In this document: one piece after another, positions 10,480 to 22,409 of the stretch
Layout: every line of letters begins with the position of its first letter
Numbering within the stretch: position 1 is the first letter of the stretch
NCBI GenBank assembly: GCA_022575985.1
Contig: JAKSXM010000282.1
Location: 124,001 to 188,000, forward strand
From: Anagrus nilaparvatae
Taxonomy: Eukaryota; Arthropoda; Insecta; Hymenoptera; Mymaridae
Direction: 5' to 3'
Length of the DNA stretch: 64,000 nucleotides
Made by a program: the position numbers and the translations under genes
Notes under the pieces: model-generated
Databases searched by the model: none
Seen by the model: only the letters and a program-made list of their open reading frames with translations
Told to the model about the DNA's origin: nothing

Positions 10480-11512
10480 CATGGAACATGTTCATTGGAT
10501 GGGGTATTTGAAAAAGTTTGGCTCGGCAGGGGGGGTGAAATATTGACGTTTTTAGGGGAGGGGTGAAATATTGGCGTTTTCAGGGGGGGGGGGGTGAAAA
10601 AGTTACGTTTTTAGGGTGGGGTGAAATAGACTTAGAATATTTTCGATTTAGGGACTGCATAATTTGAACTTGGACGCCCTAATAAGAACAAGAACTCAGA
10701 ATACTTAAGGGGGTAGACCTAATTGGAACTTTTTCGTAATCGATTTTATGTTTTTATTTTTTTTGGGTTTGAAAACATCTTAAAAATATGGAAAAAAATT
10801 TTTATAATGATATCTTGAATAATAAGAAAGTTATAGACGATGAAGCGAGACACCGCGAAAGGCGTAAGATACAGAATTTTTAACTTTAAACGCGTTTTTC
10901 TCGAAACAACGTTTTTCGATTTGTGTGCAAGATAACTCAAAAAATAATTAAGATATCTTCCTAATTTTTTGGCTACATTTTTAAAATACAATTATCTTCT
11001 GGATTGATGGAAGGGTTTTTCCAAAAAATGTCCCAATTTTTTTTTCTTTCAAAAAAACATGTGAAAAAAATTGCAATTTTTGAAAAAAATTAAATAATTT
11101 TCACAATTTTCCATTTTCCGAAATTTGAATCCATCAATCCAGAAGAAAAATGTTTCCCAAACATAATTAATTTGGTTTCGTGTGTTTCTGAACAATTTGG
11201 AGACCGGAATCCTGCACACAGTGAAAAGTGAGGCCCAACTTTGAGGACCTGTACTCGGCACCATTTTGAAAAAATTAAAAAAAAAAAAAAAAAAAATCAT
11301 GTTTAGCAACTTATAATCTAATAAAGTGCCAACTTTGAAAAAATTATCTTAATTATTTCTACCCAAAAACCTATCCAGAAAACCACACCTTTTTTCTATC
11401 TCCAATTAGGTCTACCCCCTTAAGTTTATGGACTGAAGATAATTTATATTTCAGGATTTATTGTAATTTCGGTTTTTGGATTTATTACTGTTATGAGTGA
11501 ACATGTTCCATG
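10480..11512. mobile_element. Inverted-repeat element with CATGGAACATGTTCA ends, copy 1
   Basis: The left end CATGGAACATGTTCA (10480) is mirrored by TGAACATGTTCCATG ending at 11512. The inner part of each end, GGAACATGTTCC, is itself a palindrome. G-rich blocks follow the left end (10528-10625). A second copy with the same ends lies at 28836-29464. Both share a further ~45 bp to the right (CTCGTTGnTTGTGTAGTTA), so the true right end may be near 11555. No transposase frame. A TTAA-flanked element is nested inside (10709-11419). Confidence 0.6.
10709..11419. mobile_element. TTAA-flanked MITE nested in the 10.5-kb element
   Basis: Terminal inverted repeats GGGGGTAGACCTAATTGGA (10709) and TCCAATTAGGTCTACCCCC (ending 11419) are flanked on both sides by TTAA (10705-10708, 11420-11423). 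TTAA target duplication is typical of piggyBac-type transposition. No transposase is encoded, so it would be mobilised in trans. A diverged relative lies at 39990-40672. Confidence 0.8.
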
Positions 11513-11579
11513 CTCGTTGTTTGTGTAGTTATACAAACCGGTAATAAACTTTTTTGAAAACCTTTTCTCTCAAACTTTT

Positions 11580-12160
11580 GCCACCAAAAAATATAAGAAG
11601 CTATAAATTTTTTATTCTTTTTCTTCGAAGTACCTAATTTTTTTCTATTATTTTCTCTCGATACTCGAATCTGATTAATTTATTAATTTTTTTAAAATTT
11701 TTTTCCCAAAATTTTCGTCACAAAAAAAGATGAAAAACACCATTTTTTTTTTCTTTTTGGACGTATAAGTATCTAATATATTTCTATGAGAGTACTGGTT
11801 TTAGAAAGTTCGTTTATAGTAATTTTTCGGATCTGATACCGAATTTATTAAAAATTTTTTTCTCAAAATTAAAAAAACAAAAATTTTAAAAAAACTACAA
11901 TATTTTTTTTTTTTTGGGGTAATACTTCATTTAGTTCCATGAAAGTACTTATATTTGAAAATATGGTTTTTACACGATATCTCGAATCTGATAATTAATT
12001 TTTTGAAAATTTGTTTCAAAATTTTTGATCAATAAAAAAAACTTTTAAAAGTTAATAGCAATGTATGTATGATTGCGGGTTTGTTATCTGTGATAGGAAC
12101 CTTAGTGCCAGCTAGTTGGCTGGGTATTTTTTTTATTTTAGCAGGTTACTTTGTTTTTCT
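11580..12160. repeat. Units of the dispersed ~180-bp repeat with a terminal GTGCCAGCTAGTTGGC motif
   Basis: Units carrying the pattern 'tacctaattt...tatgaaagtact...ggatctgata' recur at about 11625, 11765 and 11925. The stretch ends at AACCTTAGTGCCAGCTAGTT near 12100-12120, the same closing motif as at 17937-17957. This looks like a partial copy of the 15.8-18.0 kb repeat. Confidence 0.55.
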
Positions 12161-12179
12161 TTTTTTTATAGCGTCACAG

Positions 12180-14120
12180 AGGCTTCTAAAATTTTACTCA
12201 GGAAGGTTTTGAATGTAAAATTTCCCGAGGAATCCGAAAATTAAGTCAGATTTTTCATTTTCTATCAGAAAAACCGAGAAAATTTGAAAATTCAGAAAAT
12301 AAACAACTTTCAAAATCATTTTTTTGAGCGTAAAATTGATTTTTAAGTACTTAAAAGGCAAATGTGTCTAAAAAAGAGTTTAACAGCATGAAAAGTATGG
12401 GAAAAAACATGTAAAAAAAAAAAAAAGAAAAAGTGACGCTTTTTGAGAAATTTGTATTTTACAGTTTCCTTTAGTTTTTCCGATTTTCCGGATTTTTCTG
12501 AGAGTCTTCCGAAAAAATATGGTCAGATTCGGATTGGACGGAAATTTTTACTACCTACCTTTATGTAGAAAATATTTTTTATACTTATTTAGGGCTTCCA
12601 GAAAATAAAAAGCAAACGGGTGGCTGAGAATTCGAAAAAAATCGAAATTGGAAAAACAGCTGCCAAATCGCAACCAAGCCACCTAGAGCCTTAAAAATTG
12701 TCCGGTAACCATATTTTTACATACCAAACACAGTGCAATTAGTATTTTTTAAATCCAAGACATCGACTTCAGACTTGGGCAAAAATAGCTAAGAACTACC
12801 GATATAAGGTATTTGGTCATAAAGAAAGTATTATTATGTATTATTATTAAATCTTACATAAAAAAATACGGAACAAGAACGTCCACATTATTAAATTATT
12901 ATAAAATTCCTTGAATATTTTAGGGTGTGGTATAGCCAATAACATAACAGCAAGTCAGTAAGCTTACTAACATGCCTATACTTTCGAGCTATACTTTACT
13001 CATTTTAGATCTGGAAGCTTTGTACCATGAACATAAGAACTTTGGTTTATATCTCACCCGATTAAAATTAGCAAATACATCAAATTTAAAAATGTGTAAT
13101 TAAAAACAAACAAAAAAAATCCAGTTGCAAATTTACGATAAACAATTTTAATTTACAAATTTTTTCGTAAATTGTCTAATGTTATTCAAATAAATTTTTT
13201 GTTTTGTAAATTTACAGGAGTTATTTTTAACAGTGTATTTAAAAATAAAATGAATTTGTTTATAAACTTATTAACTAGGAAGTTGTAAAATATTTTATAA
13301 TATATTAAACGGAAATGTAGTTATATGATCTAATATTTTTGGATTGGATATAATGAAATAGACAATAAAGAGCAAAAAATTTTATGAATTATTTACATTA
13401 ATTAATAATTTGATTAAAATTTGCTATTTTTTAAATTGAAAAAAAAAAAACATTTTTTTATGAATGATACAAATATTAATTTTTAATTTTTTATTAATCA
13501 TTAAAAAATAAAAAGTAGTGTCATAACAAATTTTATCAATTTTTTTTAATAACTTCCTATTTTTTAAAAATTTATTTAATATCTTGTTTTAATATTTTAA
13601 TAATTAAGTCGTTCAAAACTACTGTACGTAATAATTTTATTTTTTTTTAATTTTAAAAACTGCAATTATAAGATAAAGTCTTTGCAATTATATACAATAT
13701 ACATAATTAACGACTATTAAAAAACTACGTAGTTATCAGTACAGTTTTTATTCTTTTAATTTTATTATAATACAATAAATAATAATACACAAAATCTAAT
13801 TCATATAGTAAATTGGTGCAAAAGTTTTGGTACTAGCGTGATCACTAGCACGAGTGCTCGAGAAGCCGAATGTGTTCACAACTAGTTTCTAAATTTTTTT
13901 ACCCATGGTGCTGACAATATTTTTTGCCTATCTAGACGTAAAAAGGAAGCAGAAAATTCCATCCCGAGTCTTACGCACGAGTTTTACGCCTGGGAGGGCA
14001 AAAATATTTTTTCCTTGACCATATAAGGTAACATTGAAAAGTAGCAAATTTTCGTGCGTATTGAACCATAAAGACGTTAGTTTCTCAGTATTTTTTACCA
14101 AAATAATTAGTATGATCAAT
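12180..14120. other. AT-rich non-genic stretch
   Basis: Homopolymer-rich with no frame with coding character on either strand. A short inverted repeat CTAGCGTGATCACTAG lies near 13834-13849 without obvious context. Confidence 0.5.
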
Positions 14121-14124
14121 ATAT

Positions 14125-15490
14125 TAAAAGTCATTACAAAGAATTCACTCTTAATAATAAATCTCTCCCGTGGCTTACATCGGAATTAAAAATTGAGTTG
14201 AAGAATCGAAATAAAATGTATCGCAAATATTATAGAAACCGTAGAGAAGAGAGTTATTATCAATATAAAACTTATAAAGATACACTGAATCAAAAAATTA
14301 TGGATGAAAAAATCAAATTTTACTCAGAGAAGTTAGACACAAATTGTTCCTCAGAAACTCTTTGGAAAGAAATAAACCATTTGGGTCTCTCTAAATCTTC
14401 TATCAAAGAAAAACCTATCTTTACTCCTGATCAATTAAACAACTACTTTTTAACAACTCAAAATGCTACCTCCTCTGTCCCTCCCACTCAAATTACAACA
14501 AGTCCAATCAGGCTCAATAAATTTAAATTTAAACGTATAAAAATGGAAGACTTAGATTGGGTCTTCAAACAGTTTTCAACCAAATCTGTTGGTCCAGATA
14601 GAATTTCCTTAAAGGTGTTAAGACTATGTCTTCCTGCTCTCTCTAGGGTTTTCTTAGCACTATTCGATAAATTAATTTTACTGAATAAATTTCCCAAAGC
14701 CTGGAAACACAGCAATATTCTTCCAACAGCCAAAGTTCCAAATGCGAGTTCTTTCGCCGATTACAGACCAGTATCACTACTTTGTATTATCTAAAATTAT
14801 TGAAAAAATTTTAGATAAACAAATTTATGATTACCTAAATCAGTATAACCTGTTAGATAGTTTTCAATCTGGTTTTCAAAAACTCCACAGTACACAGTCT
14901 ATTTTAACAAATCTCACTGATGACATCTGTCGGGGTCATCACCTTGACTTAATAACACTTTTAGTCATGATTGACTTGTCAAATGCTTTCGACAGGGTTT
15001 CGCATGAAATTCTGTTAAAAAAACTACACTTTCGGTTTTTCTGAAAATGTCATAGTTTGGTTCTCAGAGTATCTCTCGGATAGAAACCAATCAGTGATCT
15101 ACGAGAATAAGGTTTCTACCATTATAAAAATCATAAAAAGAGTTCCACAGGGCTCGGTATTAGGTCCCCTTCTTTTACTCATTTATTTGAACGACTTAGG
15201 CACCAGAATTGTTTACTCTAAAAGGCTTCTTTATGCCGATGATTTACAAATCTATATTCAGATTCCTTACAAGGATTTTGGCCTCGGTATTTCTTTATTA
15301 CAAAATTATATCAATGAAATTGAAGTTTGGTCCTCCTCAAATAATTTCGTCATAAATATAGAAAAAACTAAAATAATTCTATTTGAAAAAAATGCAAATG
15401 ATTTTGTCATTAATATGCCATCAATCAGAACTGAAGACATCTGGAGGTCTGAAAACTTTAGGATCCTATTTTTTTTAGGTGTACTTTGAC
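14125..15490 (+). pseudogene. Decayed LINE (non-LTR retrotransposon) reverse transcriptase, 5'-truncated
   Basis: Three overlapping pieces in different frames follow the LINE order. 14140-14794 has the post-endonuclease linker (KSLPWLTSELK) and reverse-transcriptase start (FKQFSTKSVGPDRISL, YRPVSLL). 14800-15044 has SKIIEKILDKQIYDYL, SGFQKLHSTQ and the first catalytic aspartate block (MIDLSNAFDRVSHEIL). 15094-15489 has VPQGSVLGPLL and the catalytic YADDLQIY. At least two frameshifts separate them, and the endonuclease and C-terminal regions are absent. It is Jockey-like in character. The 57.4-58.8 kb copy belongs to the same family (shared FKQFSTKS, FQSGFQKLHS, DDICRG). Confidence 0.85.
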
Positions 15491-16042
15491 CTATATTACA
15501 ATTAGTTTTTAAATATCTTTCGTGGGCCGATTCACTATATGAAATAGATCCGGACATAGCCTTTGTTTTGTGGATGAAAGTTGATAATTATTTTTTTGTT
15601 TTATGGATGGATTGAGATCTTTGGTTAAAATTTATTGCATAAAAATTTACAAATCTGAAAACTTTCTTAATAAGAAAATTTATAGCGAAATGATATATTG
15701 GGAGACTTTCTCAGAACTACCGCGTATATATTCTAAGGATTAGGAATAAAATACATAAAAATTTATTTTAGTCAATATTTGAGTGATGCATTTTGTATTG
15801 TGTTAGGTCAAAATTTGATTTTCTATTTTTTGGCATATAAGCACGTTTTGGGACCCCAGGAAGCTAAAAAAACCGGTTTTTAAAAAAAGTCTGTATGTGT
15901 GTGTGTGTATGTGTGTACGTACGTATGTAATCGGTGATATTTCACAAACATTATGGAATTAAGACCTAATTTTTTTTTTTTTAATTTTTTCACCAAAAAA
16001 ACTCGAGGTACTTTTTTTTTTTAATTTAGAAGTAATATAATA

Positions 16043-16962
16043 CACGTAAAAAAAATATAAGACAAACTAAACGTATTACGTTACTGAAATATGATTAGTT
16101 TTGTAAGTTTGTTGAATGGAAAGATTAAACGTTGAATTGTTAAATAAAAACATTAAACCAACAAATACTTTGTTGATTCAAGCAAAATTAAAATTGTTAA
16201 ATTAACCACTTAAATCTTTGTTGAATCAACATAGTGTTAGATAAACCAACAACCTACAACATTGATATGATTAATTTTAATAGTTAGGTCAATGCTTTTT
16301 CTTTTATTCATTCTTTCTCTTTCTATCCTATTATGCTCTTCTCTTTCAGCAGCGCGCTTTTGTTTATATTATTATTCAATAAAGAAATGGAATTTCCTAA
16401 AAATTTTTAATGATAGTTTTAAGTATTATTTTTAAATATTAATTTCACTGCGGGTATGCATAATTTACTTTTGCTTATATTATTATTCATTATCATTATA
16501 ATAAAGAAATGGGATTTCCTAAAAATTATTTATGATAGTTTTAACTTGTATTTCGCTGGGTATGTATAATTTACTCTGCATATAATTTCGAAAATTATTA
16601 TCTGTAACATATAGTACTTAAAATTTTTTTATTAAATACAACTGTACTGTTAGCAGAATGGATAATCACGCTGTCTCGGAAGCCGCGGTACTCGAGTTCG
16701 ATCCCAGTAGCAGTCAAAATTTTTCTTCGGTTTTTTTTAACAGATTTTAAATTAATAAAAATATAAAAAAATAATTATAAAAAAAAAAATAATTAATTTA
16801 AAAAAAAAAAAAATAATAAAAAAAAAATAAAAAAATAATTTTTTTTAAATAAAATTTTCACTCTGTTTGAATCAACTAAGTAACTATGACAATTCACCAA
16901 ATACTTTGTTGGCATATTTCAACAAAGTTATTTGTCAATACAACTTAGAATTTTTTTCCGTG
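16043..16962. mobile_element. TA-flanked TIR element with internal tRNA-like sequence
   Basis: Left end TA|CACGTAAAAAAAATAT (16043) and right end GAATTTTTTTCCGTG|TA (ending 16962) are imperfect inverted repeats flanked by TA on both sides. The interior has repeated TTTGTTGAATCAAC motifs, a tRNA-like sequence (16646-16714) and an A-rich tail. There is no transposase frame. The terminal pattern resembles the element at 51051-52574. Confidence 0.65.
16646..16714 (+). other. tRNA-like sequence (probable tRNA-derived SINE part or decayed tRNA)
   Basis: ACTGTTA (16646-16652) pairs with TAGCAGT (16708-16714) as a 7-bp acceptor-like stem with one G-T pair. An A-box-like TAGCAGAATGG and a B-box-like GAGTTCGATCCCAG are present at about the right spacing. 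The anticodon stem does not pair cleanly, so a functional tRNA is unlikely. Downstream is A-rich, as in SINE tails. Confidence 0.5.
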
Positions 16963-18207
16963 TATAATAATATAATATAATAAGTAATATAATATAATAC
17001 CTTATTTATTTCCACGAAAGTACTTATATTGGAAAGTATGGTTTTCACATGATATTTTGAATCGGATACTTAATTTTCTGAAAATTTTTTTTCTAAAATT
17101 TTTTTCACAAAGAAATACAAAAAATACCAATTTTTTTTTTTCTTTTTGGACGAAGTACCTAATTTATTTTCATGGAAGTACTAGTTTTAAGAACCACGTT
17201 TATAGTAATTTTTTGGATCTGATACTTAGTTTTTTCAAAATTTTTTTCTCAAGATTAAAAAAAAAGAAAAATCAAAAAAACTTCCAATTTTTTTTTTTTT
17301 TTTTGGTGTAATACCTCATTTAATTCCATGAAAACACTAATATCTGAAAATATTGTAACTAGTGATATTTAAAAACCATTATCGAATTAAGACCTAATTT
17401 TTTTTCCAAAAATTTTTTTATTAAAAAAATCTCAAACACCCTTTTTTTTTTTAATTTGGATATAATACCTCATTCATTTCCATGAAAGTACTTATATTTG
17501 ATATTATGGTTTTTACTAGATATCTTCAATCTGATATTTAATTTTTTGAAAATTTTTTTCCTAAAATTTTTTTCACAAAAAAATACAAAAAATACGAAAC
17601 TTTTTTTTCTTTTTGGGAGTAGTACCTAATTTATTTCTATGAAAGTACTAGTTTTAGAAAGTTCGTTTATAGTAACTTTTTGGATCTGATATCGAATTTT
17701 TTCAAAATTTTTTTCTCAAAATTAAAAAAACAAAAAAATTAAAAAAACTGCAATATTTTTTTTTTTTTTAGTGTAATACCTCATATAATTCCATGAAAGT
17801 ACTTATATCTGAAAATATTGTAACTGGTGATATTTCACAACTATTATGGAATTAAGAGAGAAATGAATGTATGATTGCATGGTTGTAATCGGTGATATCA
17901 GTGGCATATTAATGTATTAAGCTCATTGTTTGAGGAACCTTAGTGCCAGCTAGTTGGCAGGGTATTTTTAATTTTATTATGGTTTTCATTTTTAAGTAAG
18001 AAAAAAATAATACATGAAAATTTAATTTTTATTATATCATTTTCGATAAGATGTAGGAGCTTATTTCTAATCATTGAGCTGATGAATAAAATAATAATTT
18101 ATGAAATATTGATTGTAATTTTTAAATTATATAAATTCAAGAACAATTAAAATATATTATTAATACAATAATTATTTATTAATTATTTACAGTTTATCAA
18201 GTGTAAA

Positions 18208-20338
18208 TTATATTCTTAGAAATTTTATACCTCTGCGTTCTAAACATCCTTTTGCATTTAACTTAAGCTTTTCCTTTTTATCTTCAATATCTTTTTTTTG
18301 AAATTTCTCGCAATTATGAAGATAATTATGATAAAGCTTACTTTTATTATCAGAAAAATATCTATAAATTCTATCTTTTAGTTCATTTATATTATTTTCT
18401 AAACTTTTTTCATATTTAGAAAAACAACTATACATTTTTGAAGGCCTTAGATTTTTACAATAATTAAATTTTTCCTTTATTTTCAATTCTAAATCTTTGA
18501 AGTTCTGAAATTTAAGGAAAATCATTATTTAAAAATTTTTTAAAGTATTAAAGAGTATTTTTTATACAAAAAAAGGAAGTATTTAATAAATAATAGGTAA
18601 AATAATCTAAGAGATAATCAGATTACTTTGGCTCCTCTTGTAATAAATAATGGTTTTATTTAGCTCTTTTAGACAAAATAACGAATTTTTAGTTAGCAAC
18701 AAGGAATCGAAATTTGCATTTTCGCCTATGAGCTAAAGAAAACTGCATGTGTTTAATAAAATTAGAATTACCTTTTTAAATTTTAAAAATACTTTCTTTT
18801 GGTCCTCGTTAGATTTTAAAGCATTTTTTTCACATTTTCTCAAATCATTATCTATTAATGTTTTTGCTTCTTCTGCTTCTTCTTTTGATTTTCGATAACA
18901 TTGATCTGGCATTTTGTAACCTTTGTAGGAAGATACCTATTTAATAAAAATATTTAGAATTGTAAAATAAATTATTAGTAAAATATAAATAAGGTGAAAA
19001 AAGGAGCCATTTTACGACTAAAAAAACGCTGCCAAATTATTGGCTTTAAGGTTCCTAAAACAATGGAAAAATATTCATAATAGGTGAACATTTATTTATC
19101 TAATTTTTAAAAATAATAATATTGAAAAATGATCTTTTCTTTAATATTTGAACCCATGGAAGTATGTTGTATTACGTCAAAAAAGAAAAATTTTACGGAA
19201 CAAATTTTGAAATAAAAATAAAAATTAGGGAATTCAAAAATTAATTTTTATTAATAACATTTTGACTTTTTTACTCACCTTAATTAACTTCAATGTTGAT
19301 TCAAAATCAGCTGGCTTTGGAAAAAATCTTGCAAATTTCAACGGGTTTTCAGGTGGTTCATTAGAATCCAAAAAAGATTTTACTTTCTTATCAAGCTTAT
19401 TTAATAATGAATTATATTTATCTTTGTACAATTTTATATTTTGTTCGCTGTTTCCAATCTAAAAGATTTAAAAATGGATTTTAGCATTAACTGGTAATAA
19501 ATTAATTATTTTGCACTTGGATAAATTTTTAAAAGTTTCTGTTATATATGCATTTATTTAATTGAAATTTCAAAAAATACAAAGTAAATTGGTTATAATT
19601 TATAAGTAAAACATTAAAAAACAAATTAAAATATGACATGAATTTTAAAATTTTTACAATCGCGTACGATTAGTCGCATTTGATATAATTATAGAGCAAA
19701 GTCTTACTTAATACCTAAAAAAATTTCATAATTTTTTGTATATAATGAAGATAAAACTATCTATCAGTTATCTTGAATATTTGAAACTTAAATTTTAACA
19801 CCGTCTAGATAAACTGTATAAATTTTGGTTACAACCAAATATTTCTATGTATACTTGATGGTTTACTTCGCTCTAGCCGTTTTGTGCGGCATGGCATATA
19901 GAAAATATTTCTAACATGAGGTACAAAACATTTTTTTCTATACAAAGGGCAACGATGATGGCTGGTCAAAATTGAAATAAGTACATTATTGCCCACTAAT
20001 AGAAAAATGTTTATTATTAAATTACTAATAAACTTGTGACAATTCAATTCAAACAACTTTATAATATTATCTGGAATATTTTTGAAAATAGTTACAAATA
20101 TTTTTTTTTAATAATTAAATATGTAGTAAATATAAACAAAATTTTAATACAATTATCATTAAAAATCTTTTGGTAAATTCAAATTTAGCTGGAAATTTAA
20201 AGCACATGTATTTATACTTTTATTGCATATTAAACAAGCTTGCTCCTAAAATATTAACCTATGTAAAATTTAATAGTTAAAAATTCTTACCTGAAAATAA
20301 AAAACTACTAACAATGAGGATATAATTAAGAGCTTCAT
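18208..20338 (-). CDS. Secreted lysine-rich six-cysteine protein, four exons, family not recognised
   Basis: Exons on the minus strand: 20338-20291, 19458-19279, 18936-18772, 18504-18208, giving 229 aa. All three introns (832, 342, 267 nt) are GT-AG and phase 0. Exon 1 is almost exactly a signal peptide (MKLLIISSLLVVFYFQ). Exon 2 is charged and has no cysteine. Exons 3 and 4 hold all six cysteines (DQCYR, RKCEK, NYCKN, YSCFS, HNCEK, KGCLE) in a strongly helical, K/E-rich context. There is no transmembrane segment after the signal, so it should be exported. I do not recognise the family; a venom, salivary or other gland product is possible but unsupported by homology. A TATA box sits 83 nt upstream of the ATG. 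The coherent phases, signal peptide and splice sites make a real gene likely. Confidence 0.75.
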
Positions 20339-20420
20339 TTTTTATAATTGAAAAAGGTATAATTAAGTTGAGAGTCAAAGAGAATATTCTGTACTGTAAA
20401 AATATTGTTTCTACAAATGG

Positions 20421-20428
20421 TTTATATA
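20421..20428 (-). promoter_or_regulatory. TATA box of the secreted-protein gene
   Basis: Read on the minus strand the sequence is TATATAAA, about 83 nt upstream of the ATG at 20338. A start about 30 nt downstream would give a 5' leader of roughly 50 nt. The position relative to an independently derived signal-peptide exon supports both calls. Confidence 0.55.
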
Positions 20429-20649
20429 CAAATTTTCTTCAATTTAGATAATAATAAACAATAGACTACGATAAAATTCTTAGTAATTTGATAAAATTTA
20501 TTACATAAAATATTTTTTTTTCATTTTTTCAAATAATAAAATATCAAAATACCTACTGCTGATTAAGAATTTAGAGCGGGGCAAGTTGAAAATTAAGTTC
20601 TGTATGAATTTCAACCAAAGCAATCTAGCCATGTTTATCTCTTTATTCT

Positions 20650-20990
20650 GACTCTTTAAATGCCACTTTTCCTAGAAGGAGGACACTTAGATCAAAATTT
20701 TGCTTATGTTGAAGAGCATTCAATTTTTGAGGGAAGTACGGCAATTTTTTCCTATGTTATTAAATAATCTAAGGCTTAGAATGCTCTAAATTTCATAAGC
20801 AATTAGCGTAACAAAAGCGGAATTTTGATTTCTCCAGATCTGGAAAAAGTATTATTTATGACCCGTTAAGTTAACATAATTCAGCCCGTCGTATTTATTT
20901 AAACAAATAAATTTTTTTTACTTTTTTTTCTTTCTGGTAATAAATTATGCAAAGCATCGGATTTTTTTTTGAAAAATTATTATCAGTAAA
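20650..20990. repeat. Diverged relative of the heparanase-intron foldback arm
   Basis: Segments match the 50.4-51.0 kb foldback arms with many substitutions: 'gatcaaaattttgctta', 'agagcattcaatttttga', 'cgtatttatttaaacaaata'. No terminal repeats or target duplication could be fixed for this copy. Confidence 0.45.
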
Positions 20991-21449
20991 TATGATTAAT
21001 ATGTTTCAGGTTTAAAATATCCTAAAGACTGACACAATTGTCACAAACAGCCTCCTTAAAGAACTCCGCTAAAAAAAAGCTGGGCATAGATTATCTGAAA
21101 ATATATACATGAACGTTGAATTTAAATATAGAAGTGTTTTAAAGAAATTTTTAGAACTGTTCAAATTTAAAAATTATTATCATTGCAAAACTCTCCAAGA
21201 ATAAAGTTTGGTGGAATATACGTTTTTTAAAATACTGAACTTAAACCTAGAGGTCTATTTCATAATCAGTTTTCTGTAAACTAAGTACGGCAATAATGTA
21301 TCCCATACGGTTAGGTTGCTTTGCTTGAAATTTCAAGCAACTCAAGCAAATTGCTTAAAATTTCAAACAGAGTTTTTAATTTTTAGGATATTCTTCTGAT
21401 TTTCATCAGATGTCTTAAACCGCTTAACATCAATTTAAAAAAATTTTTC

Positions 21450-22175
21450 GTTATTAGGTAAAATTTTGATTTTTTTGCATATAAGCAAGTTTTGAGACCC
21501 CAGGAAGCTAAGAAACCGGTTTTTAAAAAAAGTCTGTATTATGCGTGAGTATGTGTGTGTGTGTGTGTGTGCGTGTTTATGTATGTATGTACGTATGTTT
21601 ATGACTAACCGATGATATTTCACAACCATTATGGTATTACAAAAATAATAATAATATTTTGTTAATCAGAATTGGAGCTGAACTTAATTTTTTTTAATTG
21701 TTTTATCTTATTTAAAATAAATAAAACAATATAAATTATTTTGATGTGTAATAATTTTTTTATTTCACAATATTTCACAATGTTTGGCCTTTTCAGGTGA
21801 TCTGAATACAAAAATTATATAATTTTTTCTTAATTATTAATGCAAATTTATTTTTTTAAACAATATAATAATTTTACGACCTAATTTTTTTTTCAAAAAT
21901 TTTTCATCAAAAAATCTCAAACTACTTTTTTTTTTTAATTTGTATGCAATAATTTTTTTCTACGAAAGTACTAATTTTTAGAAATATCGCTTTTACTCAA
22001 TATCTCGGATCTGCTAATTAATTTTTTTGTTGAAAATTTTTTTTTCTTCAAACTTTTTGCATTAAAAATTAAAAAAAAAAAAACACCATAATTTTATTTC
22101 TTTTTTGAGGTACCTAATTATATTACATGGAAGTACTAGTTTTAGAAGTACCATTTTTACTCGATACCCAAATAG
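21450..22175. repeat. Second copy of the dispersed ~180-bp repeat with TG microsatellite
   Basis: It shares the GAGACCCCAGGAAGCTAAGA start, a TG-rich microsatellite (21551-21600) and the 'acgaaagtactaatttttagaaa' body units with the 15.8-18.0 kb array. It is shorter and lacks the GTGCCAGCTAGTTGGC end. Confidence 0.55.
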
Positions 22176-22342
22176 CCTCCCCCCTCTTTTTCAACAGGCA
22201 CTGAATTATCCAAATTTTGGATATTGTCATAAATAGCTCGTTATTTTACAACAGTATGTAACTAAATTGAAAAACAAGTTTTATTGAATTAATATAAATT
22301 TATATTCTTTAAAGAATTATTATCATAAACAATGAAATAATT

Positions 22343-22401
22343 TGAAATATCTAGTTATGGTCAGTTTATACTGATTATACTGACTATAACTAGATATTTC
22401 A
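22343..22401. repeat. Near-perfect hairpin
   Basis: An arm of about 23 nt (GAAATATCTAGTTATGGTCA...) is followed after a short loop by its reverse complement (...TGACTATAACTAGATATTTC), with one mismatch noticed. No flanking duplication or gene is nearby. It may be a tiny foldback element remnant. Confidence 0.6.
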
Positions 22402-22409
22402 GATTTTTT

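Larger units (their letters stand above)
15820..17985. repeat. Composite array of a dispersed ~180-bp repeat
   Basis: It begins with GGGACCCCAGGAAGCTAAAA near 15851 and a TG microsatellite (15893-15925), both shared with 21487-21560. From 16985 to 17830 it consists of alternating related units ('acctaatttatttc...gaaagtactagttttaga' and 'aatacctcattt...ccatgaaagtactta') spaced about 150-190 bp. It closes with AACCTTAGTGCCAGCTAGTT (17937). A TA-flanked element (16043-16962) interrupts it. No coding capacity; short frames here are poly-T artefacts. Confidence 0.6.

Noticed and set aside
10480..10494. CATGGAACATGTTCA palindrome as a steroid-receptor response element
   Set aside because: It recurs as the inverted terminal repeat of a mobile element, which explains it without a regulatory role.
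16646..16714. Functional tRNA gene
   Set aside because: The acceptor stem pairs, but the anticodon stem does not and the setting is inside a transposon with an A-rich tail.
19234..19462. Plus-strand 66-codon frame
   Set aside because: It is the complement of exon 2 of the secreted-protein gene, which has the better splice and signal-peptide evidence.
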